From Bacteroidota bacterium (GTDB lineage: Bacteria > Bacteroidota > Bacteroidia > Chitinophagales > Chitinophagaceae), in the NCBI GenBank assembly GCA_947461125.1, contig CANHHX010000004.1, positions 1 through 64,000 on the forward strand: a stretch of 64,000 nt of DNA, written 5' to 3'. Position 1 is the first letter of the stretch; each line of letters starts with the position of its first letter. Below the pieces are notes generated by a model. That model was given only the letters and a program-made list of their open reading frames with translations. It had not been told where the DNA came from and did not search any database. Shown piece after piece: positions 45,579-56,100 of this stretch. The translations under genes and the position numbers were made by a program.

Positions 45579-48127
45579 TAAAAATCAAATCTAAATCTTG
45601 TACGAATCCCTAGTTTGGTAATATAAGGATTGTTGGTATAGGTAAACCTTTTAACAAGGTCAACGCGCAAAAACTTGAATATATTTCCAATGCCTACGCT
45701 GCCTTCAAAATACGGCCCCTGATTGAGGCTAAAACTTGTAACAGCCCCGTTTAAATTTTGAAATGCAATTAAGTCAGGATTTTTTGAAGGATCATTTTCA
45801 TCCCGTAAACTTCCGTAAATAACCCTTGCTGCTAATTGCTCACGCAGTTTAAGTTTTTTGAATAAGGGAATACGGTTAAAAATCAAACCATTAAAATAAT
45901 GTTCGACAAATATAGAAGCATATCGATCACTCACAAACTCTTGGAAATTCATAAGGTTATATGAATTTAATTGGTAGGCGTATGTTTGATTCGCGCGCGG
46001 AATACTTAATAACGGATAAGGAATTTTTCCAAACATAGTGCCGGCTTCAAAGTTGATATCCGTAAATCCAAGTTGAGATAAATAAAAACGTTTATCAAAA
46101 GTGAAACTAATTTTTTGGTAATTGTAATTGCTACCCATCACCCCTTTTATCCCAGCAGTATAATTGAGCGAAAGAATAGGGTATTTATTGACCATTGCAA
46201 TGCGGTACACTTTTCCTTGAAAAAACTGCTCATGAGGCGCCCATCTAATTTGTCCCGTAATTTCTGAGGTATTAACCTCGGGAACCACAACCGTTTGACC
46301 ATTTTTTATTGTTTGGTACACAAGTCCACCCGCTGCTTCATGTCTCCAATTTCTAAATCCAATGGTATAAGATAACCTACTAGGTAATTCATGAACATAG
46401 TCAATCCTTAAATACTTATTATAAGTCCACTTGTCATTGAGTCCTCTTTTTAGAGATAGTAAAATATTATCCTCCGAGACAAACTCTAAATCTTGTCCAG
46501 GTATTTTAGTTTCTTTTTGATAACTGGCGCGCACAAAATGCATTGGAAACGCATAGATTGATTGATTGTTGAGGGAGTATGTTACGCCACCATAGTACTT
46601 CCATCTTTCATCCTTAAAACCATAAGCACCATATCCTTCAAAATAAATTCGCTTGCTTAATTTGGGCGTAGTACGTCCACCCAATCTAAGTCTAAATCCT
46701 TCTACGGGATTAAAACTATAAAAAGTAGCAGCAGGGCCCATATCGACAGGGCCAATGGCTGTATACCCAGCTACCAAAAGTGTTACTACCGCCATGGTTC
46801 TTCTAAATGATGGCATTTTTTCGAGGCTATCAATATTCCTATAAACCTTAGCTTCTGCTTTTGTTAATGTGTCATGCCTGCTAGCATTCCAAAATGATTC
46901 ATTATAAGACGCCGCATCCCCTTTAACAACGAGTGAAGGGCCTGTGTAGATTGAGTCCGGCAATGCTTTATTAATCGTATAATTTTTATAAGAAACGGTT
47001 CGACCACCAAACACACCCCCTTTGCTATTTTTTGTTAAGGCGGCTTCTGTAAATGCAGTGCTCTTAATTAAGTGATATCTGCTATCATTACCTTGTTCAA
47101 AATCTAAATCAATATTTAATTCCCTTACAAAATTTACGTTGGCATTTTTACTAATGAACATGGTCATTTTTTGCACCCCATAATTACCATCAAGTGTAAT
47201 ATACATAGTACCTCTAAACAACAAATCGTTGGTATTACGCGGCGTAAAATAAAGCTTGACTAATTTTAATCCATTGGCATCGGTTATGGTATCCCTAATA
47301 TAATACATGTAAAATGTAGGCGCTACATCTGCAATGGGACTTAAAAATTCGTGGGTAAACAAAGGGATATTATTTTCATAAATATTAATATCCATTACTA
47401 GCCTATTTAAATAGGTGCTTACACCATCGTTGTCTACGTAGTCTCCAAAGTTTACCCGCTTTTGCGCAAGTACAATGTCTTTTGTTTTTTCTGGTGATTT
47501 TCTAAAATAATGTGTAGATAAACGCTCCTCTAAATAAATGGGGATGAGTGCTTTGCCAGCTATTTTTTGCGTGTCCTTATTGTCTAGTAAAAACTGATAT
47601 TTTTTAAGTAGTTTATTATTGGTAATTTTTTCTGGAATTTTACTTAGTGATAATTCTACCTTATCATATTCGTCGTACTGGATATAATCATAACTGTCAG
47701 GCTTATTTAGGGGCTTATTCGCAATCACTCTTTTAATAAGATCAACTGCTGGATTGTTTTTATTTTTATAAGGCGCGCGCTTGTTAGTGGAAACGGTTAC
47801 ATTATTGGAAAGCAAGGGATCTACTTCCATAATAATATCAATCACTTGTGATTTACCTACTAGGATATTTTTTGTAACTGTTTTATAGCCAACATAGGAA
47901 ATTTTAATGCTATTGATTTGGTTGGTGCCTGCCAATTTATATTTTCCTGTACTATCTGTTACCGTTCCACGTCCACCTCTAAATACCACAGTTGCATATG
48001 GTATGGGAGCACCACTATTTAAATCTGTTACGATACCTGTAACAACAGTTTGTTGCGCAAAAGCAACAGAATATAAAAAGAGTAAGCTGCTTAATAGAAA
48101 AAAATACTTGATACTTTTTTTAACCAT
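45578..48127 (-). CDS. DUF5686 and carboxypeptidase-like regulatory domain outer membrane protein
   Basis: Start set at MVKKSIKYF (track ORF begins at 48139); VVTGIVTDLNSGAPIPYATVVFRG N-domain, long beta-barrel-like C-terminus ending RTRFRFDF. Confidence 0.88.
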   Translation of the reverse strand: MVKKSIKYFFLLSSLLFLYSVAFAQQTVVTGIVTDLNSGAPIPYATVVFRGGRGTVTDSTGKYKLAGTNQINSIKISYVGYKTVTKNILVGKSQVIDIIMEVDPLLSNNVTVSTNKRAPYKNKNNPAVDLIKRVIANKPLNKPDSYDYIQYDEYDKVELSLSKIPEKITNNKLLKKYQFLLDNKDTQKIAGKALIPIYLEERLSTHYFRKSPEKTKDIVLAQKRVNFGDYVDNDGVSTYLNRLVMDINIYENNIPLFTHEFLSPIADVAPTFYMYYIRDTITDANGLKLVKLYFTPRNTNDLLFRGTMYITLDGNYGVQKMTMFISKNANVNFVRELNIDLDFEQGNDSRYHLIKSTAFTEAALTKNSKGGVFGGRTVSYKNYTINKALPDSIYTGPSLVVKGDAASYNESFWNASRHDTLTKAEAKVYRNIDSLEKMPSFRRTMAVVTLLVAGYTAIGPVDMGPAATFYSFNPVEGFRLRLGGRTTPKLSKRIYFEGYGAYGFKDERWKYYGGVTYSLNNQSIYAFPMHFVRASYQKETKIPGQDLEFVSEDNILLSLKRGLNDKWTYNKYLRIDYVHELPSRLSYTIGFRNWRHEAAGGLVYQTIKNGQTVVVPEVNTSEITGQIRWAPHEQFFQGKVYRIAMVNKYPILSLNYTAGIKGVMGSNYNYQKISFTFDKRFYLSQLGFTDINFEAGTMFGKIPYPLLSIPRANQTYAYQLNSYNLMNFQEFVSDRYASIFVEHYFNGLIFNRIPLFKKLKLREQLAARVIYGSLRDENDPSKNPDLIAFQNLNGAVTSFSLNQGPYFEGSVGIGNIFKFLRVDLVKRFTYTNNPYITKLGIRTRFRFDF

Positions 48128-49190
48128 GTTTAGACGCAAAATGTTTCATAAGGTCACAAAATATTTGAACACTAGATAGTGGCATGGCGTTGTACATACT
48201 TACACGTACACCCCCTACGGTCCTATATCCTTTAACCCCAACCATACCTTCTGCTTTACAAAGACTTAAAAAAGGGTCTTCTAAACTTTGATCTTTTAAA
48301 AAGAAAACGGCGTTCATCAAACTTCTATCTTCTTTGGCGACACGTGCTTCGAAAACTGGAAGTGAATCAATGGTTTGGTATAACAAATTTGATTTTGCAG
48401 TATTACGGAGTTGCATTTCAGGTAGGCCACCTTCCTCAATAATCCAACGGAGCGTTAATAAGCTTACATAGATGGCAAAAACGGGTGGCGTGTTCATGAG
48501 TGAACCTGCTGCAATATGTTTTTGATAATCCATGATAGTAGGAATTTTTCTGGATATTTTTCCGAGGATTTCTTTTTTTACCACTACCATGTTTACACCA
48601 GCAGCTCCCATATTTTTTTGTGCACCTGCATATATCAGTGAAAACTGATTAAAGTTTCGAGGTGCATAAAAAATATCACTACTCATGTCTGCAACGAGCG
48701 GTGTACTTGTGTTTGGAAGGGTATGCCACTGTGTTCCTTCTACAGTATTGTTGGTCGTAAAATGCAAATATTTAGATGCGGTATCAACCACAAAATTTTT
48801 ATCGATGTGTGTATGATTGTTGCTCGTACTATCTGTTACGACTTGTACATTTCCAAAATTCGCTGCTTCTTTGATGGCTTTATTACCCCAAATTCCATTG
48901 TCACAATAGGAAGCTGTTTCATGAGTGTCGAGTAAATTCATAGGTACTTGCATAAACTGCGTGGTAGCCCCTCCATGTAAAAACAACACTTCATACGCAT
49001 CCCCAATTTGCATCAGAGATTTTACAGATTGAACGGCTTCCTGCATCACCTCTTGAAACATTGAAGTACGGTGTCCTATTTCTAAAATAGATAAACCAGA
49101 ACCCTCAAAATCCATGATGGCTTCCGATGCTTTTTGCATTACAACCGGCGGTAAAATCGAAGGCCCAGAATTAAAATTATGCAGTTTCAT
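48120..49190 (-). CDS. serC: Phosphoserine aminotransferase
   Basis: 356 aa; MKLHNFNSGPSILP, EIGHRTSMFQEV, GAQKNMGAAGVNMVVV, GGVRVSMYNAMPLSSV. Confidence 0.96.
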   Translation of the reverse strand: MKLHNFNSGPSILPPVVMQKASEAIMDFEGSGLSILEIGHRTSMFQEVMQEAVQSVKSLMQIGDAYEVLFLHGGATTQFMQVPMNLLDTHETASYCDNGIWGNKAIKEAANFGNVQVVTDSTSNNHTHIDKNFVVDTASKYLHFTTNNTVEGTQWHTLPNTSTPLVADMSSDIFYAPRNFNQFSLIYAGAQKNMGAAGVNMVVVKKEILGKISRKIPTIMDYQKHIAAGSLMNTPPVFAIYVSLLTLRWIIEEGGLPEMQLRNTAKSNLLYQTIDSLPVFEARVAKEDRSLMNAVFFLKDQSLEDPFLSLCKAEGMVGVKGYRTVGGVRVSMYNAMPLSSVQIFCDLMKHFASKHG

Positions 49191-49860
49191 TTTCTTTGAG
49201 GTCTATGATAACGTTATCGTCATGAACATCTGTTACGCCACCCGAAACAGTATATTTCATGGCATCGGCCGCAGATACATTATCCAATACTTTAATATTT
49301 GTTTTTGGAACGATATACGTAATCCCTGAAATAGCATAAGAGTGAGGAACGTAAACCGTAACATGATCCGGCAACCCAAATTCTCCATTTGAGGGTTGTG
49401 TGATAAAACCAATTCTCCAAACGCCAGATGCATCCACATTAACGAGTACGGGCTTGTCAAATTTCCTTTTATTGCCTGCAAATGCTTCTAAAAAATCTTT
49501 AACAGAAGAATAAATGAATTTAATACCCGGGGTATTTTCAAGTATAGTATCAAAAACGGAAACCAACCTGCCTACCACAAATAAAGACGAAAGCCAACCC
49601 ACTAGGAGTACCAATAAAACCACCACCACAAAACCTAAACCTGGAATTTTACGTAGGGAACCGTCCAAGTTTTTATCTAAAGCACTGGGAAACAATGTGT
49701 TAATAAGATTAGGCAAAAAACCATCCACCCATTGAAATAACCCAAGCACCACCCATAAGGTTACCGCTATGGGGGCTAAAACAATTAGGCCCTGAAAGAA
49801 AAATTGGAGCAAGCGCTTGAAAGTCACCTGGGCTCTAAGCTGCTTATACCTAGTATTCAT
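49177..49860 (-). CDS. DUF502 domain-containing membrane protein
   Basis: 227 aa; FFQGLIVLAPIAVTLWVV; PGIKFIYSSVKDFLEAF; VYVPHSYAISGITYIVPKTNI. Confidence 0.93.
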   Translation of the reverse strand: MNTRYKQLRAQVTFKRLLQFFFQGLIVLAPIAVTLWVVLGLFQWVDGFLPNLINTLFPSALDKNLDGSLRKIPGLGFVVVVLLVLLVGWLSSLFVVGRLVSVFDTILENTPGIKFIYSSVKDFLEAFAGNKRKFDKPVLVNVDASGVWRIGFITQPSNGEFGLPDHVTVYVPHSYAISGITYIVPKTNIKVLDNVSAADAMKYTVSGGVTDVHDDNVIIDLKENETA

Positions 49861-49888
49861 GGTTGAAATTTGGGTGCAAGTTAATGGA

Positions 49889-49904
49889 TAGTTTGCGCAA
49901 ACTA
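49889..49904. promoter_or_regulatory. Perfect 16-bp palindrome TAGTTTGCGCAAACTA
   Basis: Self-reverse-complementary sequence in the divergent DUF502/tetR intergenic region. Confidence 0.6.
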
Positions 49905-49934
49905 CCGTTCAACAAAATTACGGTTAATTTTTTA

Positions 49935-49966
49935 ATGGAAACTTTGATTACATAAAAAGTTTCCAT
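49935..49966. promoter_or_regulatory. Candidate TetR operator: ATGGAAACTTT-N10-AAAGTTTCCAT
   Basis: Perfect 11-bp arms at 49935-49945 and 49956-49966. Confidence 0.75.
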
Positions 49967-49973
49967 AGTTTTG
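49943..49973 (+). promoter_or_regulatory. Bacteroidota-type promoter TTTG-N19-TAGTTTTG
   Basis: -33 TTTG 49943-49946, 19-bp spacer, -7 TAGTTTTG 49966-49973, matching TTTG/TAnnTTTG; 16 bp upstream of the tetR-like start. Confidence 0.7.
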
Positions 49974-49989
49974 CGCCCTCAATTAGAAA

Positions 49990-50604
49990 ATGGAAACGCA
50001 AATAAGAATCTTAACTAAATCACATGAGCTTTTTATGCTATATGGCATTAGAAGCGTTAGTATGGATGAAATTGCCAACCACTTGGGTATGAGCAAGAAA
50101 ACCATCTATCAATACTTTAAAGATAAAGATGCGCTCGTAGAAGGTGTAATCAATATAGAAATAGAAATGCACCAAGATGAATTTAGCAAGTACGCGGCGA
50201 TCAGCGACAATGCAATTCACGAAATCTTTTTAACCCTCGATACAGTAGAGGAAATGCTCAAACATATGAACCCTTCCGTAATGTTTGACTTACAAAAATA
50301 CCATAGTACTGCTTTTGAAAAATTTAGAACACACAAGAATACCTTCTTTTACAAGATCATAAAAGCAAATATCGAAAGAGGTAAACAGGAAGGATTATTT
50401 AGGGCTGACATAGATATTGATGTGCTCACGAGATACAGGCTTGCCAACATGTTTTTGATGTTTGACTTTGAACATTTCCCATCCAACAAATTCACACCCA
50501 TTCAAATTATTAGTGAAACAACCGATAATTTTTTACACGGCATGTCTACGCAAGCTGGATTAAAAGCAATTGAAGTATATAAGCAAGAAAGAAAAAATAA
50601 ATGA
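49990..50604 (+). CDS. TetR/AcrR family transcriptional regulator
   Basis: 204 aa; ELFMLYGIRSVSMDEIANHLGMSKKTIYQYFKDKDALV. Confidence 0.95.
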   Translation: METQIRILTKSHELFMLYGIRSVSMDEIANHLGMSKKTIYQYFKDKDALVEGVINIEIEMHQDEFSKYAAISDNAIHEIFLTLDTVEEMLKHMNPSVMFDLQKYHSTAFEKFRTHKNTFFYKIIKANIERGKQEGLFRADIDIDVLTRYRLANMFLMFDFEHFPSNKFTPIQIISETTDNFLHGMSTQAGLKAIEVYKQERKNK

Positions 50605-51947
50605 AAATGAACACGAAAAGGATGTTGGCAGCCAGTTTTATTCTAACGCTCCTAGCGTTTACAAATAAAATTACTGCACAAACTAAAAATGAGTTTAGCA
50701 TAACACAGTGTGTCGATTATGCATACAAAAACAACCAACAAGTAAAAAATGCATTGTTGGCGATTAAAAGTCAAGAAGCCATTAACAAAGAAGTAACGGC
50801 TTCTGCATTACCTAGTGTAAGCGCAACACTGGGTGGTATTAATTATTTGCAACTTCCCGTTTCTCTACTACCAGGTGAAATTTTTGGAGGCACGGCTGGA
50901 ACCTTCATACCCGTAAGGTTTGGTACCAATTACAATGTCAATGGAAGTTTACAAATGCAGCAACTGCTTTTTGATGGTCAAGTATTTGTAGCGCTCCAAG
51001 CGCGCAGAACAACCATCGCCCTTCAACAAAAAACAGCTGAGGTGACTGAGGAAATGATTAAAACCAACATTCATAAAATTTATTACCAACTCGTTGTTAG
51101 TAAAACACAAATTGGATTATTAGATGCTAATATCGAAAGACTTCAAAAACTAGAGCACGACTCTAAAGAGTTATACAAAAACGGATTTGTAGAGAAATTA
51201 GACCTCGATAAAATTGCGGTACAAATTGCCAATTTACAAACCGAAAAATTGAAGGCATCTAACGCAATAGAACTGGGATATATTGGTCTTAAAACTTTAA
51301 TGGGCATGCCTGTACAAGATACCCTTGTATTAACAGACAAAATTTCTGAAGATCAAATCACCTCAGATATCGCTAGCAACCAGGAGTATCAATATAACGA
51401 CCGTAAAGAATTTCAAGCAGTTAGTTTAGGTAAAAAATTAAACGAATACAATATCAAAAGGTATCAACTAAGTTATTTACCAACAATTGCAATGTCTGGG
51501 GCTTACACGAAAAATGCGCAAAGAAATCAGTTTGACTTTTTCAAAGGAGGCGATTGGTTTACCACCAGCTTTATTGGACTCAATATTAGTGCACCCATTT
51601 TTGATGGTTTTGCCAGAAAAGCAAGGATTTCAAAAGCGAAGATTGATTTACAACAAACCGAAAACCAATTACAAAACTTAAGACTCACCATTGACGCAGA
51701 AGTAACCCAGGCTAAAATGAATTTTGCCACGGCAATTAGCACCCTTAACAATCAAAAAAAGAATATGCAATTAGCAGAGTCAGTATATGCACAAACTAAA
51801 AAGAAATATGAAATAGGAACTGGCTCTAATATGGAAATTACAGGTGCGCAAACAGATTTGGTAACTGCTCAAACCAATTTTATTGGTGCGATGTACAATG
51901 CCATCATTGCGCGTGTTGATTATTTAAAAGCAACAGGAAAATTATAA
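50601..51947 (+). CDS. TolC family outer membrane efflux protein
   Basis: 448 aa; signal peptide, paired alpha-helical repeats; 4-nt overlap with tetR-like gene. Confidence 0.94.
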   Translation: MKMNTKRMLAASFILTLLAFTNKITAQTKNEFSITQCVDYAYKNNQQVKNALLAIKSQEAINKEVTASALPSVSATLGGINYLQLPVSLLPGEIFGGTAGTFIPVRFGTNYNVNGSLQMQQLLFDGQVFVALQARRTTIALQQKTAEVTEEMIKTNIHKIYYQLVVSKTQIGLLDANIERLQKLEHDSKELYKNGFVEKLDLDKIAVQIANLQTEKLKASNAIELGYIGLKTLMGMPVQDTLVLTDKISEDQITSDIASNQEYQYNDRKEFQAVSLGKKLNEYNIKRYQLSYLPTIAMSGAYTKNAQRNQFDFFKGGDWFTTSFIGLNISAPIFDGFARKARISKAKIDLQQTENQLQNLRLTIDAEVTQAKMNFATAISTLNNQKKNMQLAESVYAQTKKKYEIGTGSNMEITGAQTDLVTAQTNFIGAMYNAIIARVDYLKATGKL

Positions 51948-51975
51948 TTTAAAAAAATAAGTAAATAGATATACC

Positions 51976-53145
51976 ATGCAAGCAATCATTAAAATCTCAC
52001 TTGTAAGCGTTTTAGCAGCTTTTATAGCATGTAACGGAAGCGAAAAAAGTGGAAGTATAAACGACAAAAAAAATAAATTAGCTGCGCTTAAACAAGAGGT
52101 AAGTGCGCTTGAAACAGAAATCGCGACACTTGATACAGCAGCTGCCAATCAAGCAACAGGTAAGCTTGTTGTAACAGCGGTGCTTGCGGCACAAACATTC
52201 AATCACTACATTGATTTGCAAGGTAAAATTGAATCTGAAAGCGTATCGTATGTAACTGCGCGCAGTGGTGGTGGGCAAGTAAAAGGGTTGTTTGTAAAAA
52301 GAGGCGATGTTGTGCCTAAGGGGAAACTACTTTTAAAATTAGATGACGCCATTCAACGTCAAGCTTTAATTGCAGCAGAACAAGGGTTAGAAGCTTTAAA
52401 GACACAATTATCTTTTGCGAAAACACTTTATCAAAAACAAAAGAATTTGTGGGAGCAAAATATAGGCACAGAAGTACAACTTATTTCAGCCAAAAACAAT
52501 GTTGAATTACTAGAAAATCAACTCAAAACAGCGCAAGAGCAAGTAAAAATTAGTCGTGAGCAAGTGCAATTTACTTCGGTGTATAGCGACGTAGAAGGCG
52601 TGGTAGAAGAGGTGAACGTTCGAGTGGGTGAAATTTTTGCTGGTGCAGGTCAAATTAAAATAGTAAACACCAACAAATTAAAATTGACCGCCGAAGTACC
52701 TGAAAACTACAGTCAACGTGTTAAAACAGGAACCAAGCTTACCATTCATCTTCCTGATTTACAAAAGAATATCCAAGCGCCTATTTCGGTGGTTGGAAAA
52801 ATTATCAATCCGAATAGCAGAAGCTTTTTTATTGAAGCAAAAGTGGCTGCCGATAAAGATTTGAGACCCAATCAAATTGCACTTGTACAAATTTTAGATT
52901 ACAGCATTTCAAATGCCATTGCAATACCAGTGAACACCTTACAAAATGACGAAACTGGCAAATACGTAATGGTAGCAGTAGCTGAGAAAGGTAAATTAAT
53001 TGCACGCAAACGCATGGTAACAGTAGGAGAATTTTACAAAGATCAATTAGAAATCAAAACGGGTTTACAAGCAGGTGACCAAATTGTAACAGAAGGATTT
53101 CAGAGCTTATACGATGGTCAATTGATTGTTCTTGCTAGTAAATAA
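51976..53145 (+). CDS. Efflux RND transporter periplasmic adaptor lipoprotein
   Basis: 389 aa; lipobox AAFIAC; coiled coil, lipoyl-like VKGLFVKRGDVVPKGKLLLKLDD. Confidence 0.94.
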   Translation: MQAIIKISLVSVLAAFIACNGSEKSGSINDKKNKLAALKQEVSALETEIATLDTAAANQATGKLVVTAVLAAQTFNHYIDLQGKIESESVSYVTARSGGGQVKGLFVKRGDVVPKGKLLLKLDDAIQRQALIAAEQGLEALKTQLSFAKTLYQKQKNLWEQNIGTEVQLISAKNNVELLENQLKTAQEQVKISREQVQFTSVYSDVEGVVEEVNVRVGEIFAGAGQIKIVNTNKLKLTAEVPENYSQRVKTGTKLTIHLPDLQKNIQAPISVVGKIINPNSRSFFIEAKVAADKDLRPNQIALVQILDYSISNAIAIPVNTLQNDETGKYVMVAVAEKGKLIARKRMVTVGEFYKDQLEIKTGLQAGDQIVTEGFQSLYDGQLIVLASK

Positions 53146-53169
53146 TTAGAATACGAATAAAAATATTGT

Positions 53170-56100
53170 ATGCAATTCACAGAAAATATAAAAGCCAAAA
53201 TCAAAGAGTTTGGCCCTACCACTTGGAGTATCAAAAATAAAACATCCATTTATTTGGTGATTTTATTTGTGAGCCTTGCTGGTATTTATCAGTTTGTTAC
53301 CCTTCCAAAAGAGCAGTTCCCAGATATCGTAATTCCTACTATTTATGTACAAACTGTATATGTAGGTAATTCACCAAAAGATATTGAGAATCTTGTAACA
53401 AGGCCCATCGAAAAGCAAATCAAAAGTATTACTGGTGCGAAAATTAAAAAATTCACTAGTAACTCACAGCAAGACTTTTCGGCTATCATGGTAGAATTTG
53501 ATACCGAGGTTAAAACCGAAGTTGCCCTACAAAAAGTCAAAGATGCAACAGATAAAGCCAAGCAAGATCTTCCCAAAGACTTAACCATAGAACCAACGGT
53601 GTTAGAGGTAAGCTTTAGTGAACAACCCATCATGTCTGTGAACGTAAGTGGCGATTTTGATTTACCCCGTCTTAAAAAATATGCTGACGACCTAAAAGAT
53701 AGACTTGAAAATTTACCTCAAATTAACAGGGTAGATATTGTGGGTGCGCCAGAAAGAGAATTTCAAATCAATCTAGACAATTACCGTGCACAAAGTGCTG
53801 GTGTTACTTTTGATGATATTACTTATGCCATCCAAAGAGAAAATATGGATATCTCTGGTGGTTTACTAGAAGTAGGTAATATGAAAAGAACCCTTCAACT
53901 TAAGGGACAACTTAAAACAGCGAGTGACATTGCAAATATTATTGTAAGAAACACAAGTGGTGCCCCTATTTACCTTAAAGACATTGCTACGATTGCCGAT
54001 ACCACCAAAGAGCGCGAGAGCTATGCGCGACTTGATGGGAAAAACGTAGTAACGCTTAACATCATAAAAAGAAGTGGCGAAAATTTAATTGAAACTTCGG
54101 ATGGTGTAAAAAAGATTGTTCAGGAAGGAAAAGGAAAAATTTATCCGAATAATTTAAAAGCCGTGATTTCGGGCGATCAAAGTATTGCAACAAGAAGTTC
54201 ATTTAATGAACTTGTAAACTCTATCATCATTGGATTTATTTTAGTTTTAATTGTTCTCATGTTTTTCATGGGTGTAGTAAACGCATTTTTTGTGGCGCTC
54301 TCGGTACCACTTAGTATGTTTGTTGCGTTTGTGTTTTTACCAGGTGCCGATTTAATTGTTGGCACACATGTAACCCTCAATTTTATTGTACTATTTGCCC
54401 TATTATTTGGACTTGGAATTATTGTGGACGACGCCATAGTAGTGATAGAAAACACCCACCGTATTTTTGTAGAAGGAAAAGGAAAGTTAAATGTTAACAA
54501 TGCTGCAAGAATGGCAGCTGGCGAGGTTTTCATCCCTGTACTAGCGGGAACCATTACAACGCTTGCGCCATTTTTCCCTCTCCTCTTTTGGCCAGGAATC
54601 ATTGGTAAGTTTATGGTGTACCTACCCACCATGCTCATATTTACGCTTACAGCATCACTTGTGGTTGCATTTATCATGAACCCTGTTTTTGCGGTTGATT
54701 TTATGAATCACCCAGAAACAGATAGCAAGGAGCCAAAATCTGCCATCTTTAAAAAGAAAGGATTTTGGATTGCTATTGGACTAGGCATTTTATTAGATAT
54801 AGCTGGAGCTCCATTTTTTGGAAACTTGTTAATTACATTCATGCTACTTGTTGTATTAAACAGGTATTTCATTACGGATGCCATTCACAATTTCCAAAAT
54901 AAAGCCCTTCCTTGGATCATGAATCATTATGAGTCATTGTTACAGTGGGCTTTAAAAGGTTGGAGACCTGTTCAATTACTTATTGGCGTGATTGCACTAT
55001 TTTTTGTTTCCTTGTTTGTATTTGTAGCATCGATTATTGGAGGCAGAATACCGGTAACGTTTTTCCCCAAAGGAGATCCTAACCAATTATTTGTATACCT
55101 CAAATTACCAGTAGGATCTGACGTGCGTTACACCGATTCTATTACGCGTGTATTAGAAGGAAGGGTTAATAAAGTTTTAGGTACCGAAAATGGTAAAACA
55201 AATCCAATTGTAGAAAGTGTTATTAGTAACGTAGCTGTTAATGCCGCAGACCCTACCAGCGGTGACCGTACTACAAGAAGTGAACTTGGTCGTATACAGG
55301 TGTCGTTTGTAGAATATGAAAAAAGACATGGAAAAAGTACGGCACCTTACTTAGAGCAAGTAAGGCAAGCGGTTCAGGGTATTCCTGGAACAGAAATAAG
55401 TGTAAACCAAGAAAGTGGTGGACCACCAACCGATCCTCCCATCAATATTGAAATTGCCAGTGAAGATTTTGATGCCATGATTAAAACAGCTTCTTCACTC
55501 AAAAACTATTTAGATTCGATTCGTGTTCCTGGTGTAGAAGAGCTTAAAATGGATGTGGATTTAAAAAATCCCGAAATCACATTAAGTATCGATAGAGAGC
55601 GCGCTTTAATTGAAGGCGTTTCTACGGCACAAATTGGTATGCAAATTAGAACGGCACTTTTTGGTAAAGAAATATCTAAAATCAAAGAGGGTAAAGAAGA
55701 GTATAAAATTCAGTTACGAAGTAATGCTGTTCAACGTAAAAATTTAACAGATTTATTAAACATGCGTTTATCTTTTAGAGATATGGCTTCCGGCGGTGCT
55801 GTAAAAAATATTCCTATCAGTGCACTTGTAAAAGTAGATCCTACTAGCACACTTGGAAGTGTAAAAAGAAAAAATCAAAAGCGTTTAATTACACTGCGCT
55901 CTAATGTGTTAACCACCGAAGGCTATAATGCAACGGGTGTTAACCAAGTGATTGGAAAACACATTGAAAACTTCAAAGGTGTAACAGACGCTGTTACCAT
56001 TAAGCAAACCGGAGAAGGGGAACAACAAGCTGAAACCGTTGCCTTTTTAGGAAAAGCACTATTAATTGCGCTCATGCTTATTTTATTTACCCTTGTTTTA

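Noticed and set aside
54177-54677. 166-aa minus-strand ORF
   Set aside because: Antisense to the RND permease hydrophobic core; Met/Thr/Asn-rich shadow translation with no RBS or domain.
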